From contig NZ_JANJYH010000005.1 in assembly GCF_024609245.1 (NCBI RefSeq), forward strand, positions 124,001 to 188,000: a DNA stretch of 64,000 nucleotides, given 5' to 3'. The notes beneath the pieces are model-generated. The model had not been told where the DNA came from. It ran no database searches and was given only the letters and a program-made list of their open reading frames with translations. Shown in pieces: positions 33,547-42,755 of this stretch. The DNA is from Haloarchaeobius sp. FL176. Lineage in GTDB: Archaea > Halobacteriota > Halobacteria > Halobacteriales > Natrialbaceae. Each line of letters opens with the position of its first letter. Positions within the stretch are counted from its first letter, which is position 1. The position numbers and the translations under genes were made by a program.

Positions 33547-33951
33547 ATGAGCCAGTCCACCCTGAACGACGACGAACTGTTCGGCGAGGCGGCCAGCGAG
33601 ATGCGCAATGACGTCGAGGACTCCCTCGCGGAAGCGTGGGACGAACTCCCCGACCCCGACGACGTCTGGGAGACCGACGCCGACAACGTGCTTGGCGTGC
33701 TCAACGGCCTCCGCTCGGCGCTCGACGTCGGCGACGCCGAGGAGCACCTTCGAGACGCGAAGAAGTGGTTCACGATGGGCGAGCGCGCCGACGCCTTCGA
33801 CGACGCCGACGATCTCGAGGCCGAACTCGAGGACCTGGAGGGGGTCATCGAGGATATCGCCACCGCCGGCGAGCAGGTCGGCGAACTCACCTCCACGGTT
33901 CCGGGCCTCCGGAGCACGCTGGAGGAGGCCGCTGGCGACGACGAGGAGTAG
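33547..33951 (+). CDS. DUF5790 family protein
   Basis: A 134-residue very acidic, helical soluble protein. The N-terminus MSQSTLNDDELFGEAASEMR is that of a conserved haloarchaeal family (DUF5790) of unknown function. The rest is heptad-like acidic helix (for example DDLEAELEDLEGVIEDIATAGEQVGEL), suggestive of a coiled coil. Leaderless start: cttaac lies about 28 nt upstream of the ATG. It is convergent with the creatininase-family gene, with 3 bp between stops. Confidence 0.8.
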   Translation: MSQSTLNDDELFGEAASEMRNDVEDSLAEAWDELPDPDDVWETDADNVLGVLNGLRSALDVGDAEEHLRDAKKWFTMGERADAFDDADDLEAELEDLEGVIEDIATAGEQVGELTSTVPGLRSTLEEAAGDDEE

Positions 33952-33954
33952 TCC

Positions 33955-34677
33955 CTACCGCGACCGCTCCCGGAGGCCATCGACCAGCGCCAGCAGCTTC
34001 TCCGCCGCGTCGTCGAGCACGGCCTCGCCGCGTTCTGCACTCGCCGCGCTCGGGTCGCCGACGTTGCCGCTTTCGGCGAACTCGCTGAAGTCGTAGGCGA
34101 CGTTCACGCCCGCGACCCAGTCGCCGAAGCCGTCGCCAGCGCCGGCTGCGGCCGCATCGTAGCGCTCCGGGTGGACGAGGTCGCTGTCGATGGCTGCGAC
34201 GACGCTCGTCTCGACGGGGCCGCCGTGTCCCAGCCCGCCGAGCAGGTCGCCCTCGACGGTGTCGAACCAGGTGAACGGGGCGGCGTCCGTGGTGCCGTCG
34301 CGGGTGACCCGCGCGCAGACCTCCCGCACCGCGGCGGTGTTGCCGCCGTGGCCGTTGACGACGACCACGTACTCGACGCCGTGGTGTGCGAGACTCTCGA
34401 CGGTCTCGCGGACGTACGCCCGGAACGTGTCCTCGCTGACCCAGAGCGTGCCGTCGAACTGGCGGTGCTCCTCGGCGATGCCGACCGGGACGACCGGCGC
34501 GACGAGCGGGTCGAAGTCGGCCCGCTCGGCGGCTCTCGCGGCTATCTCGGTGGCGCTCATCGCGTCGGTTCCCAGCGGTGCGTGTGGCCCGTGCTGTTCC
34601 GTGCTGCCGACAGGGAGGAAAGCGACGTCGGCGCCGGCGTCGCGCACGTCCGTCCACGCCACGTCTGTGAGCTGCAT
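33955..34677 (-). CDS. arfB: Creatininase family protein, likely ArfB (FAPy deformylase)
   Basis: A 240-residue metal-dependent hydrolase. The creatininase metal site is visible: PVGSTEQHG with E27 and H29, D38 in LGTDAM, H71 in AEEHRQFDG, and the N108-G-H-G-G-N113 loop. In archaea such proteins include ArfB, which removes the formyl group from 2-amino-5-formylamino-6-ribosylaminopyrimidinone phosphate in riboflavin and F420 biosynthesis. This is plausible here because a riboflavin synthase gene is also in the window and haloarchaea need F420. A creatinine or other amidohydrolase is the alternative. Confidence 0.75.
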   Translation of the reverse strand: MQLTDVAWTDVRDAGADVAFLPVGSTEQHGPHAPLGTDAMSATEIAARAAERADFDPLVAPVVPVGIAEEHRQFDGTLWVSEDTFRAYVRETVESLAHHGVEYVVVVNGHGGNTAAVREVCARVTRDGTTDAAPFTWFDTVEGDLLGGLGHGGPVETSVVAAIDSDLVHPERYDAAAAGAGDGFGDWVAGVNVAYDFSEFAESGNVGDPSAASAERGEAVLDDAAEKLLALVDGLRERSR

Positions 34678-34763
34678 ACCGGGACCGACGGGTGGTCGGG
34701 TCTTGTATCCGCCGTCTCGGTGGCGGGCAGGGTCGCCCGTGAATCGGTGACCGGCCTGTCGGC

Positions 34764-35420
34764 TCAGCCGGGCGGGACCCGGCGGAGGTAGAGCGCGACA
34801 CCGACGAACCAGACGAACGCGAACCCGAACAGGACCAGTAGCACCTCGAACCGCTCGAAGACGACGGCCGACGCGACGAACGTCATGAGGAGGAAAGTCA
34901 GGAGCAGCATCCGGGGGAACCCGAGGGTCTTCACGACCTCCCGCATCGTTCCGGCGTCGACCTGGACGCCGTCCTCGTCGACCGTCTCGGGGCGGACGAC
35001 GAAGGCGAAGCCCTGGAGCCCGAGCCGCGCAGCCGAGAACTTCCGCCGTCTGATCCGCCAGCCATCCTGGTACCGCGGCGGGAGCTCGTGGAGGTAGACG
35101 AGCAGATAGTTGTAGCGGTCGCTCTGGGCGGGGAGCCGGTGGTCGAACCGCTGCATTCGGCCCCGATTGAAGTCGGTCACGAACCGAATCCCGATCGCAC
35201 CGTTGACGATGATCTCACAGCCACCTTGCTGGGTCCCGAGGGCGACGACGTCCTTCTCCCACTCCGTCTCCACCCCTGCGTTCAGGTCTCGCTCGATGTG
35301 GCGCTGCAGTCCCCTGACCGGAACACCCTCGGGGAGGCCGTCGCGTTCGGCCCACAACCTGACGCTCTCGACGACCGACTCGAATGTCTCCGGGCCGTCC
35401 CCCTCATCGGGTAGGACCAT
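34764..35420 (-). CDS. Haloarchaeal membrane-anchored protein of unknown function
   Basis: A 218-residue protein. The soluble N-terminal part (about 1-155) has alternating strand/helix character and conserved-looking Arg/Trp residues (EKDVVALGTQQGGCEIIVNGAIGIRFVTDFNRGRMQRFDH). Two closely spaced C-terminal transmembrane helices (about 160-205) follow, ending with a short basic tail. I recognise no family. The ATG at 35420 gives the leader MVLPDEGDGPETF; the longer frame from 35519 has an atypical Arg/Ala-rich N-terminus. The 200-bp gap upstream shows nothing I can name. Confidence 0.6.
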   Translation of the reverse strand: MVLPDEGDGPETFESVVESVRLWAERDGLPEGVPVRGLQRHIERDLNAGVETEWEKDVVALGTQQGGCEIIVNGAIGIRFVTDFNRGRMQRFDHRLPAQSDRYNYLLVYLHELPPRYQDGWRIRRRKFSAARLGLQGFAFVVRPETVDEDGVQVDAGTMREVVKTLGFPRMLLLTFLLMTFVASAVVFERFEVLLVLFGFAFVWFVGVALYLRRVPPG

Positions 35421-35624
35421 GGTGGAAAGAAGGGAAGCCCGGGCGGCGCTCGTCGCGAGGCGCACCGCTGGTCGGCCGGTGACAGCGCGATCCGACCGTC
35501 TCCGCTGACCGAACGCCATACCCGAGGTTGAGAAGCATCTCGCAGGAGATACGCTGTCCCACGGGGAAAGGGTTGGCTCAAACTACTTTGGCTGCCGGAC
35601 AGCGCCTCGTCCGCGTCGTCCCGT

Positions 35625-35801
35625 TCAGGCCCCGCCGAAGTCGTCGGTGAGGTGGAACCGCCAGGCGTCGAACCCGGAGCTACACTCGGGGCTGGTCTTC
35701 AGGTGGTCCACGAAGCCCGCGCCCGGATTGGGGAGCGTGGCGTCACAGAACGGGCAGGTGTTCTCGTCGGTCCAGTTTGCGGTGGGCGTGCCGACTGACA
35801 T
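35625..35801 (-). CDS. Small zinc-finger protein (58 residues)
   Basis: A 58-residue protein. It starts MSVGTPTANW and has one zinc-finger-like site, C16-P-F-C19, then H33 (VDHLKT) and C40 (PECSS), giving a plausible CCHC site. The C-terminus is GFDAWRFHLTDDFGGA. It resembles small haloarchaeal zinc-finger proteins that are often missed in annotation because of size; such proteins affect motility or biofilm in Haloferax, but that is not shown here. The gene lies beside the histidine kinase on the same strand and ends at a TGA at 35625-35627. Confidence 0.75.
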   Translation of the reverse strand: MSVGTPTANWTDENTCPFCDATLPNPGAGFVDHLKTSPECSSGFDAWRFHLTDDFGGA

Positions 35802-35878
35802 ACGCGATAGTGTGCACGCATCACGTATGAATCCCGCCTACAAAGTAATAGGAGACACTAGTGGTGATTAAACACGTT

Positions 35879-37588
35879 TTAATCATCTTCGGCAGCCAGC
35901 GACTCGACCGGGGTGTCCCCCGAGGCGTCGACGAGCTGGAGTTCGACGACGAACACGGCACCGCCCTGCTCGGCGTCCTCGACCCAGACGTCCCCACCGA
36001 ACTCGTCGGTGAGCGTGTCGACGAGGTAGAGCCCGACCCCGGTTCCCTCGCTCTCGAGTCCCTTCTCGCCACGACCGAAGATCTCCTCGCGCTGGCCCGG
36101 CGGGACGCCGGGGCCGTCGTCGGCGATGCTGATACGAGCCACGCCGTCCGCGACCGTGCAGTCGACCCAGACGTCGGGCTCCGCGTCGTCGTTGTGGACG
36201 ACCGCGTTGTTCAGCAGGTTGGTGAAGACGGCGGTGAGCATCTCGTTGCCGTCGACGTGAACCGACGGGACGTCGCCGAGGTGGAAGCTCGCATGCGGGA
36301 AGTTCGAGCGTGCCTTCTCGACCTCCGTCGTGAGGACGTGGCCGAGCGCGATCGGTTTGAGCGTGAGCGTACCGTCGCTGGTGATCGTCTCCATCAGCTC
36401 GCGCACCGTCTCGGTGATCTCGATGACGTGCTCCGCGCTCTCCATGACGAGCTGGTAGTCGTCCTCCCCCGCAGGAGCGACGTGAGGTTCGAGCAGCTGG
36501 CCGCGTCCGTGGAGCACGTTCATCTCGTTGCGGATGTCGTGACGGACGATGCGGTTCAGGATGGTTATCTCCTGCTCACGGTTCCGGCGTCCGGTGATGT
36601 CGTGGAACACCGCCACCGCACCCATTCCGTCGGGGAACCGCGAGAGCTTCAGGTCGTAGTGGTGTCTCTCGCCGTCGCGCTCGAGGGTCACCTCCCGGTC
36701 CGCGATGGGCTCGCCGTCCGCACCGCTCTCTGCCCCGACGAGTGCATCGCCGACCGCCACGCCGAGTACGTCGTCGATACTCTCGTGAATGACGCGACGG
36801 CCGCCGACGAGCTCCTCCGCGGTGGGATTCACGTCGACGATGTCGCCGGTGTCGGTGAGCACGAACACCGCCTCCTCCATGTTGTTGAAGACGGTCGCCC
36901 GGGCGACCGGGAGCGTGTCGAGCAGCTGGAGGCGCTCGACGGCGAGGTAGAACCCGAGCACCTTGACGGCGCTCGTGAGCGCGAGCGTGTCCAGCGGAAC
37001 GACGCGGAGCCACCAGAGCACCACCCCGCCCATCACCAGCGTGATGGTACCGACGAGCACACCCGTCTGGAGGCCGAAGCCCCGTCGCGACCGGAACAGT
37101 CCGAGCAGCAGCCCGACGCCGACGACGATGCAGCCGACCATGAACGTCGCGTACACCCAGTAGAGCGGCCCGAACGCGGGGACGAGCAGCTCGTTCTGGA
37201 GCTCGCCGGCGGCGTAGAGCGGGCCGTCGGTGCCGTTAGTCCAGACCACGACCTGTACGGCCGCGACGACCGCGACGAGGCCCGCGACCACGCGGCGCGT
37301 GAGCACGTGCTCGTTGTCGGTGTACTGGACCGCCATCAGCATGTAGCCGATGGCCATACAGGACACCCCGAGGAACCGCCAGTTCCACCAGAACAGCTTC
37401 GTCGCGGGGTCCGTCGCGCTCACCTTCAGCGCGACGACCGCCGACAGGAGGACGACGCCGGTCACGTCGAGCAGGAAGCCCTTCGCTGCCCGCCGCTCAC
37501 GGTGTCGCCACAGGAGCACCCAGAGCCCTGCGGTGAGGACGAACGCGGCGACGTAGGGGACGGCAAGGGGTGTCAGCTCGTAGGCCAC
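35879..37588 (-). CDS. Sensor histidine kinase with 7-8 TM input and PAS domain
   Basis: A 569-residue kinase. The N-terminus has about seven membrane spans (1-220), like the N-terminal 7TM input of haloarchaeal kinases. A PAS domain covers about 230-335 (FNNMEEAVFVLTDTGDIVDVNPTAEEL). The HisKA phosphoacceptor is H350 in RIVRHDIRNEMN, and a HATPase_c domain follows with the N box NLLNNAVVHN (about 440), G1 DDGPGVP and G2 GTGVGLYLV. No response regulator is adjacent, as is common for haloarchaeal kinases. The start appears to be the GTG at 37588; I saw no upstream ATG in frame. Confidence 0.8.
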   Translation of the reverse strand: MAYELTPLAVPYVAAFVLTAGLWVLLWRHRERRAAKGFLLDVTGVVLLSAVVALKVSATDPATKLFWWNWRFLGVSCMAIGYMLMAVQYTDNEHVLTRRVVAGLVAVVAAVQVVVWTNGTDGPLYAAGELQNELLVPAFGPLYWVYATFMVGCIVVGVGLLLGLFRSRRGFGLQTGVLVGTITLVMGGVVLWWLRVVPLDTLALTSAVKVLGFYLAVERLQLLDTLPVARATVFNNMEEAVFVLTDTGDIVDVNPTAEELVGGRRVIHESIDDVLGVAVGDALVGAESGADGEPIADREVTLERDGERHHYDLKLSRFPDGMGAVAVFHDITGRRNREQEITILNRIVRHDIRNEMNVLHGRGQLLEPHVAPAGEDDYQLVMESAEHVIEITETVRELMETITSDGTLTLKPIALGHVLTTEVEKARSNFPHASFHLGDVPSVHVDGNEMLTAVFTNLLNNAVVHNDDAEPDVWVDCTVADGVARISIADDGPGVPPGQREEIFGRGEKGLESEGTGVGLYLVDTLTDEFGGDVWVEDAEQGGAVFVVELQLVDASGDTPVESLAAEDD

Positions 37589-37651
37589 AGCGGAACACCG
37601 GAGTCTGTCGTCCGGACGAAAGGACGACAGCGTCTTTAGCCTACGGGCCGG

Positions 37652-39577
37652 TCAGTCGTCGTTCTGTGCCTCGACGCGGTTCTCGCGCTCTCTGGCCCGC
37701 TCGATGAACTCCTCGGGGAGTTCGTCGATCTCGCCGGCCTGCACGCCCCAGAGGTGCGCGTAGAGGTCATCGTTGCCGAGCAGCTCCTCGTGGGTGCCGC
37801 GCTCGGCGACCCGACCGTCCTCGAGGACGAGGATCTGGTCGGCGTCCTTGATGGTCGAGAGGCGGTGCGCGATGGCGAACGTGGTGCGGTCCTCGGCCAG
37901 CTCGTCGATGGAGCGCTGGATGAGCATCTCCGTCTCCGTGTCGACGTCGGAGGTCGCCTCGTCGAGCACGAGGATGTCGGGGTCCTTGAGGATGGCCCGC
38001 GCGATGGAGATGCGCTGGCGCTGCCCACCCGAGAGCTTGACGCCGCGCTCGCCGACCTCGGTGTCGTAGCCGTCGGGGAGGTTCTGGATGAACTCGTGGG
38101 CCTCGGCCATCTTCGCGGCCTCGACGACGTCCTCGCGGTCGGCGTCGAACGTGCCGTAGGTGATGTTCTCCTCGACGGTGCCGTAGAACAGGAACGTGTC
38201 CTGGCTGACGTAGCCGATGTGCCGGCGCAGACTCGGGATGGTCACGTCCCGCAGGTCCTGTCCGTCGATCTCGATGGCACCATCGTTCACGTCGTACATC
38301 CGGAGCAGCAGCTTGAGCACCGTCGACTTCCCGGCTCCGGTCGGGCCGACCAGCGCGAGCGTCTCGCCGCCCGAGACGTCGAAGCTGATGTCCTCGACGA
38401 TGGTCTCGTCCTCGTCGTAGCCGAAGTTCACGTCGTCGTAGGTCACGTCACCGTCCGTGACGACGAGGTCCTCGGCGTTGGGGTCCTCGGCGATGCGCGA
38501 GGGCTCGTCCATCAGCCCGAAGATGCGCTCGCTGGACGCGCGTGCCCGCTGGTACATGTTGATTATCTGCCCGAACTGCGCCATCGGCCAGATGAACCGC
38601 TGGCTGAGCAGGATGAAGACGACGAACTCACCCTCCGAGAGCGTGCCCGTGAGGAACCACGGTCCCTCGCCGCCGTACACCCAGAGGCCACCGACGAGGA
38701 AGGTGATGACGAAGCCGACGCCCGCGAGCACGCGCAGCGCCGGGAAGAACTTGATGCGGGTGTTGATGGCGTCCCAGTTCGCGTCGTAGTAGTCCTGGGA
38801 GACATCGTCGACGCGGTCGGATTCGAAGTCCTCGGTGTTGTACGTCTTGATGACCTGCACGCCGCCGAGGTTGTTCTCCAGCCGGGAGTTCATCTGCCCG
38901 ACCGACGAGCGCACGTCGGCGTACTTCGGCTGGATGATGCTGACGAACTTGTACGTCGTCACGCCGATGAGCGGGACGACGACCAGCGTGATGAACGCGA
39001 GCTGCCAGTTGTAGTAGAACAGGATGCCGGCGATGCCGATGACCATCACGCTCAGGCGGAACGCCGAGTTCATCCCGTCGTTCAGGAACCGCTCGAGGCG
39101 GTTCACGTCGTTGCTGAGAATGGACATCATCTCGCCGGTCTGCTTGTCGGCGAAGAAGTCCATGTTGAGCCGCTGCATCTTGTCGTACGTGTCGGTGCGC
39201 ACCTCGTGCTGGATGTGCTGGGCGAAGGAGTTCCAGCCCCAGTTGCGGGCCCAGTGGAACGCCGCCCCGCCGAAGAACGCGAACCCGATGATTCCGGAGG
39301 CGAGGATGACCTGCGACTCCGGGTCCGGCGCGTACTCGTACAGCGGAACCGGCCCGAGCTTGAACGGCCGCGACCCGCGGAACGTCGCGTCGATCGCGAC
39401 GCCGAGGAGGACCGGCGGAAGCAGGTCCAGGAGCCGGGCGACGATGCTGGAGAGCAACCCCACCACGAAGGCGAGTTTGTTGTCCGACCCGTACTCGAGG
39501 AACAGCCGCTTCATCGGGTTCTCCGTGTTCTCCCGTTGTTCCTCGAACGGGTCCTCGTCTTCAGCTTCGATACTCAT
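37652..39577 (-). CDS. ABC exporter (fused permease and ATPase)
   Basis: A 641-residue half-transporter. An N-terminal six-span ABC transmembrane domain (about 30-340) is followed by an ATPase domain (375-620). The ATPase has Walker A G-P-T-G-A-G-K-S-T, the Q-loop (YVSQDTFLF), signature LSGGQRQRI, Walker B LVLDEATSD and switch His AHRLST. It is of the MsbA/lipid or multidrug exporter type and should homodimerise or pair with another half. The substrate is unknown. The first 25 residues are acidic (EAEDEDPFEEQREN). It starts at the ATG at 39577. Confidence 0.9.
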   Translation of the reverse strand: MSIEAEDEDPFEEQRENTENPMKRLFLEYGSDNKLAFVVGLLSSIVARLLDLLPPVLLGVAIDATFRGSRPFKLGPVPLYEYAPDPESQVILASGIIGFAFFGGAAFHWARNWGWNSFAQHIQHEVRTDTYDKMQRLNMDFFADKQTGEMMSILSNDVNRLERFLNDGMNSAFRLSVMVIGIAGILFYYNWQLAFITLVVVPLIGVTTYKFVSIIQPKYADVRSSVGQMNSRLENNLGGVQVIKTYNTEDFESDRVDDVSQDYYDANWDAINTRIKFFPALRVLAGVGFVITFLVGGLWVYGGEGPWFLTGTLSEGEFVVFILLSQRFIWPMAQFGQIINMYQRARASSERIFGLMDEPSRIAEDPNAEDLVVTDGDVTYDDVNFGYDEDETIVEDISFDVSGGETLALVGPTGAGKSTVLKLLLRMYDVNDGAIEIDGQDLRDVTIPSLRRHIGYVSQDTFLFYGTVEENITYGTFDADREDVVEAAKMAEAHEFIQNLPDGYDTEVGERGVKLSGGQRQRISIARAILKDPDILVLDEATSDVDTETEMLIQRSIDELAEDRTTFAIAHRLSTIKDADQILVLEDGRVAERGTHEELLGNDDLYAHLWGVQAGEIDELPEEFIERARERENRVEAQNDD

Positions 39578-39780
39578 TGTGCATCTTCTGGTGGCTCAGA
39601 TTGAAAAGGCTTGTTACGAATCGAAACAGTTGCCGCAATCCACCGCGGGGCCCGGGGCTGTGGGGCTTGCATGGGTTTGGCAAATAGTCTCACTGACTCG
39701 GAACTGTGTCTGCGTACGTGAACAGATTATTGTCGTGTGCTACCAAGGCTCTACCGCCGAGCCGTCGGCCGCGGGCGGCC

Positions 39781-40050
39781 TCAGAGCTCCCGCCGCTCGA
39801 CCTCCGGGTCGATGCCCGCCTCGGCGAGGTCCTCCCGAATCCGTGCCCGGAGCGGGTCCGGGACGGTGTTCCGCCCGACGGGCACGGCGACATCGCCGTC
39901 GCCTTTCACCTTCCAGTAGACCACGCACTCGCTCGGCTCGTAGAACTCGATGCTGTAGCGGTCGCCCGCGCCCTCGTAGTGGACGCGAGCGGCGAACCCC
40001 TCCGCGCGCCAGCCGTCGCGGTCGGCCAGCGCGGCAACGGCGTCGGTCAT
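39781..40050 (-). CDS. Small hypothetical protein
   Basis: An 89-residue soluble protein with an alpha-beta pattern. Strands read FAARVHYEGA, YSIEFYEPS and VVYWKVKG, and a C-terminal helix is LRARIREDLAEAGIDPE. I recognise no family. The ATG at 40050 gives MTDAVAALAD. The AT-rich 200-bp gap on the ABC-exporter side (39578-39780) contains a caaatag/ttatt stretch but no defined feature. Confidence 0.55.
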   Translation of the reverse strand: MTDAVAALADRDGWRAEGFAARVHYEGAGDRYSIEFYEPSECVVYWKVKGDGDVAVPVGRNTVPDPLRARIREDLAEAGIDPEVERREL

Positions 40051-40119
40051 AGCGGGAACTGCGACCGACGGGACGGTAGGCGTTGCGGTCGCCGGTCGGG
40101 TGGGCCGGGTTGGGCCCGG

Positions 40120-40629
40120 TCAGTTCGACTCGTTGTAGTTCGGTTCGACGTGGTCACCGACCTCCATCCCGGTCTCGTTAGCGTAGCCCCGGGGGACCTC
40201 CAGCACGTACTGGCCCGTACCGGTCGCGGTGATCTCGTTGCCGTCCTCCTTCGGGCCGGGTGCGCGCCGATGGTGGATGCTGTTGATGCGGCCGTCCTCG
40301 CCGACGAAGATGATATCGAGCGGGAACTCCATCCGGCGCATCACGTACGTATGCTGGCTCTCTTCGTCGTAGACGAACCACATCCCGTCGCCGTCAGCGA
40401 GGCTCTCGTGGTCGCTCAGTCCCGTAAACCGCTCCTGGCGGGTGTCCGCGACCTCGACCTCGATGACCGCCTTCTCGCTGCCGTTCTCGTCGGACACCAC
40501 GACGGTCGCGGGACCACTGTACTGGTCCTCGCCCGGGAGCTCGATGACGCCCAGGTACCAGAACATGGCGACGATGAGGAGGGCGGCAGCTCCGACCAGG
40601 GCGACCTGGAAGAGGCGTTTCCGATTCAC
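40120..40629 (-). CDS. DUF192 domain protein with N-terminal membrane anchor
   Basis: A 169-residue protein. A single N-terminal span (QVALVGAAALLIVAMFWYLG) precedes an extracytoplasmic DUF192 domain, which spans about residues 45-160. The conserved FPLDIIFV and EVPRGYANETGM stretches are present. DUF192 function is unknown. The start was set at the GTG at 40629 (MNRKRLFQVAL) because a tttttt-rich element lies about 28 nt upstream; an upstream GTG at 40650 falls within it. The region 40051-40119 is non-coding. Confidence 0.7.
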   Translation of the reverse strand: MNRKRLFQVALVGAAALLIVAMFWYLGVIELPGEDQYSGPATVVVSDENGSEKAVIEVEVADTRQERFTGLSDHESLADGDGMWFVYDEESQHTYVMRRMEFPLDIIFVGEDGRINSIHHRRAPGPKEDGNEITATGTGQYVLEVPRGYANETGMEVGDHVEPNYNESN

Positions 40630-40696
40630 GGTCGTCCTTCGGACCCCCACGAAAAAAGGGAAGCGTTATTCCGACGGGTCGGCTACGCCCGATTGC

Positions 40697-40770
40697 GGGG
40701 TGGTGGTCTAGCCGGTTATGACATCTCCCTTACAAGGAGAAGGTCGCCAGTTCGAACCTGGCCCACCCCA
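40697..40770 (+). tRNA. tRNA-Val(UAC)
   Basis: A complete 74-nt cloverleaf. The acceptor stem is GGGGTGG with CCACCCC and discriminator A. The D arm is in GTCTAGCCGGTTATGAC. The anticodon stem is TCTCC/GGAGA with loop CTTACAA, so the anticodon is TAC (UAC, valine GUA codons). The T arm is GCCAG-TTCGAAC-CTGGC. There is no CCA in the DNA and no intron. It has no integrase or duplicated tRNA end nearby. Confidence 0.95.
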
Positions 40771-40845
40771 CTCGCTTCTCGGGACCCCGACCAGTCACGC
40801 CAGGCCGTCACACACTTTACTCCCCAACCAGTAGTGACGGCGACG

Positions 40846-40980
40846 ATGGCAGAGTACTACGTCGTGGTGGACGGGCACGAGTTCGAAGGGCCGTTCGACG
40901 ACCGGAAGTCGGCGAAAAAGCGGGCGGACGAGCTGAACACCAACGAGGTCGGTGGACGCTACCGGGTCACGTCGAAGTAG
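40846..40980 (+). CDS. Small conserved protein (44 residues)
   Basis: A 44-residue protein starting MAEYYVVVDGHEFEGPFDDR, then a basic helix (KSAKKRADELNTNEVGG) and the end RYRVTSK. It has a TATA-like ctttact about 31 nt before the ATG at 40846, good for a leaderless gene. The form suggests a tiny alpha-beta protein of unknown role, and I know of similar short haloarchaeal proteins. It lies in the space between the tRNA and the aminopeptidase gene. Confidence 0.65.
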   Translation: MAEYYVVVDGHEFEGPFDDRKSAKKRADELNTNEVGGRYRVTSK

Positions 40981-41035
40981 CGGCCGAGTGGCCGACTCCG
41001 CGGCAGTTTTGTGTCGGAGGGGCGTCGGCTGGAAC

Positions 41036-42130
41036 ATGGACGAACGCATCCACGAGCACGCCGACGTGCTCGTGAACTGGAGCGCCCGCGTGAGCGAGGG
41101 AGACAACGTCGTCGTCAGCGTCGACGAGGGCGCGCACGACCTCGCCGTCGCGGTCGCCGAAGCGCTCGGCGACGTCGGTGCGAACATGTCGGTGCAGTAC
41201 GGCTCCGGCGAGGTCGGCCGCGCGTACACGAAGGCCCACGACGGCGAGTTCGACGAGAGCACACACGAGCTGGCGCTGTACGAGGAGACGGACGTGGTGC
41301 TCCGCCTCGGCGGCGGCCGCAACACCAGCGCCGACGCCGACGTGCCCGCGACGAAGCGACAGGCCGCCGCGCAGGCGAGCCAGGGCGTCCGCGAGGCGCT
41401 GATGGACACCGACTGGGTGTCGACGGTCCACCCGACGCGCTCGCTCGCCCAGCAGGCCGGGATGGCCTACGAGGAGTACCAGGACTTCGTCTACGACGCC
41501 GTGCTCCGCGACTGGGAGGCACTCGCCGACGAGATGGCGAAGATGAAGACCGTCCTCGACGAGGGCAACGAGGTCCGTCTCGTCAAGCAGGACACCGACA
41601 TCACGATGTCCATCGAGGGGCGTACGGCGGTCAACTCCGCCGCGAGCGTCGCCTACGACAGCCACAACCTCCCCAGCGGCGAGGTGTTCACCGCACCGTA
41701 CGACGTCGAGGGCGAGGTGTTCTTCGACGTGCCGATGACCTTCCGCGGGACCCGGGTCCAGAACGTCCACCTCACCTTCGAGGACGGTGAAGTCGTGGAC
41801 TACAACGCCGACGCCGGCGAGGACGTCCTTGGCGAGATTCTGGACACCGACGAGGGCGCGCGCCGGCTCGGCGAGCTCGGCATCGGCATGAACCGCGGCA
41901 TCGACCGGTTCACCGACAGCATCCTGTTCGACGAGAAGATGGGCGACACCGTCCACATGGCCGTCGGCCGCGCCTACGATGCGAACCTGCCCGAGGGCGA
42001 GTCCGGCAACGACTCCGCCGTCCACGTCGACATGATCACCGACGTGAGCGAGGACTCGCGCATGGAGGTCGACGGCGAGGTCGTGCAGCGCAACGGCACG
42101 TTCCGATGGGAAGACGGGTTCGAAGAGTAG
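41036..42130 (+). CDS. M29 family aminopeptidase (aminopeptidase T-like)
   Basis: A 364-residue protein of the thermophilic aminopeptidase family. The two-metal site is visible across the C-terminal half: Glu in NLPSGEVFTAPYDVEGE (about residue 220-237), Glu in GELGIGMNRG (about 280), His in DTVHMAVGRAY (about 306), and H-x-D in VHVDM (about 330). The N-terminal part (HEHADVLVNWSARVSEGD) is typical. It should release N-terminal amino acids in the cytosol. The ATG at 41036 was chosen as the first start after the small upstream gene. Confidence 0.85.
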   Translation: MDERIHEHADVLVNWSARVSEGDNVVVSVDEGAHDLAVAVAEALGDVGANMSVQYGSGEVGRAYTKAHDGEFDESTHELALYEETDVVLRLGGGRNTSADADVPATKRQAAAQASQGVREALMDTDWVSTVHPTRSLAQQAGMAYEEYQDFVYDAVLRDWEALADEMAKMKTVLDEGNEVRLVKQDTDITMSIEGRTAVNSAASVAYDSHNLPSGEVFTAPYDVEGEVFFDVPMTFRGTRVQNVHLTFEDGEVVDYNADAGEDVLGEILDTDEGARRLGELGIGMNRGIDRFTDSILFDEKMGDTVHMAVGRAYDANLPEGESGNDSAVHVDMITDVSEDSRMEVDGEVVQRNGTFRWEDGFEE

Positions 42131-42145
42131 CAAACGCCGTCGAGC

Positions 42146-42161
42146 CGGACCTGCCGGTCCG
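42146..42161 (+). terminator. Hairpin after the aminopeptidase gene
   Basis: A 6-bp stem C-GGACC (42146-42151), loop tgcc-like centre, and GGTCC-G (42156-42161) lies 16 nt after the aminopeptidase stop. Haloarchaea do not depend on stem-loops for termination, so this could be a transcript end, or simply chance GC pairing, before the opposing RNase P RNA. Confidence 0.3.
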
Positions 42162-42237
42162 CGTCATCCTCTCCACGGTCACTGCTTGGCCCGGATTTTG
42201 CGAGCGCAGAGCTTGCTCGGCGCTCGACGAAGGATAG

Positions 42238-42642
42238 TGGTTGAGAGGAGTAAGCCCCCTTCTGTTCGTCCCGGCATTCGGCTGAGCGTCCGTCGCCTCG
42301 TCCGGACTACCTAGTGGCGCGGACTTGCACCAGTGGGGATTCGCCGTTCCATCCGTTCTCGCCCGTCGACACGCGGCGGACCGCGTGCCCGGACGTGGTC
42401 GCGGATGCGACCACGCGCGCTCGGCGGGTCAACTCCCTTCCCTTGCGGGTCGGTTCGCACCGAGCGGTGACTCGCGTCACCGCTCGCGCCTCATCGCTCG
42501 GGCCGAGGGGTCTCGTTTCTGTTCCAGAGCCAGCGGTCTCCCGCTCCGGACTTGCGTCCGGCCACCTGTCCGGACGGTGGGGGGACTTTCCTCACGTCGT
42601 GGCGGAGCCACGTCGCGGTGGCCGGGCTCTCTCTACCGTCGA
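42238..42642 (-). ncRNA. rnpB: RNase P RNA (archaeal type A)
   Basis: The minus strand holds an approximately 400-nt RNase P RNA. CR-I is visible as GAGGAAAGTCC (plus strand complement 42583-42593). CR-V/P4 is the reverse-complement of the taagcccccttctgt stretch at 42251-42265 (ACAGAAGGGGGCTTA). The ends pair as P1: GGTAGAGAG near 42632 with CTCTCAACC near 42240. A gtttaaac TATA-like element at about 42660-42668 would start transcription near 42640. It processes the 5' leaders of tRNA precursors. Exact ends need RNA data. The frame-open stretches in it are not genes. Confidence 0.88.
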
Positions 42643-42755
42643 AGCCTAGCCCTGTCCCGCGTTTAAACCCCTCGGTCGGACGGCCGGTAGGAGCTTCCTA
42701 CTGCCGTCGAGACGAAACGAAAGCGTTCAAGAGCGTGTCCCACGATATACGTTCT

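Noticed and set aside
40697-40846. tRNA-Val as a possible integration site
   Set aside because: No integrase, no repeat of the tRNA 3' end and no change in gene character nearby.
42314-42666. Plus-strand frames of about 110 codons between the aminopeptidase and AMMECR1 genes
   Set aside because: They fall within the RNase P RNA gene on the other strand; conserved RNA elements explain the sequence.
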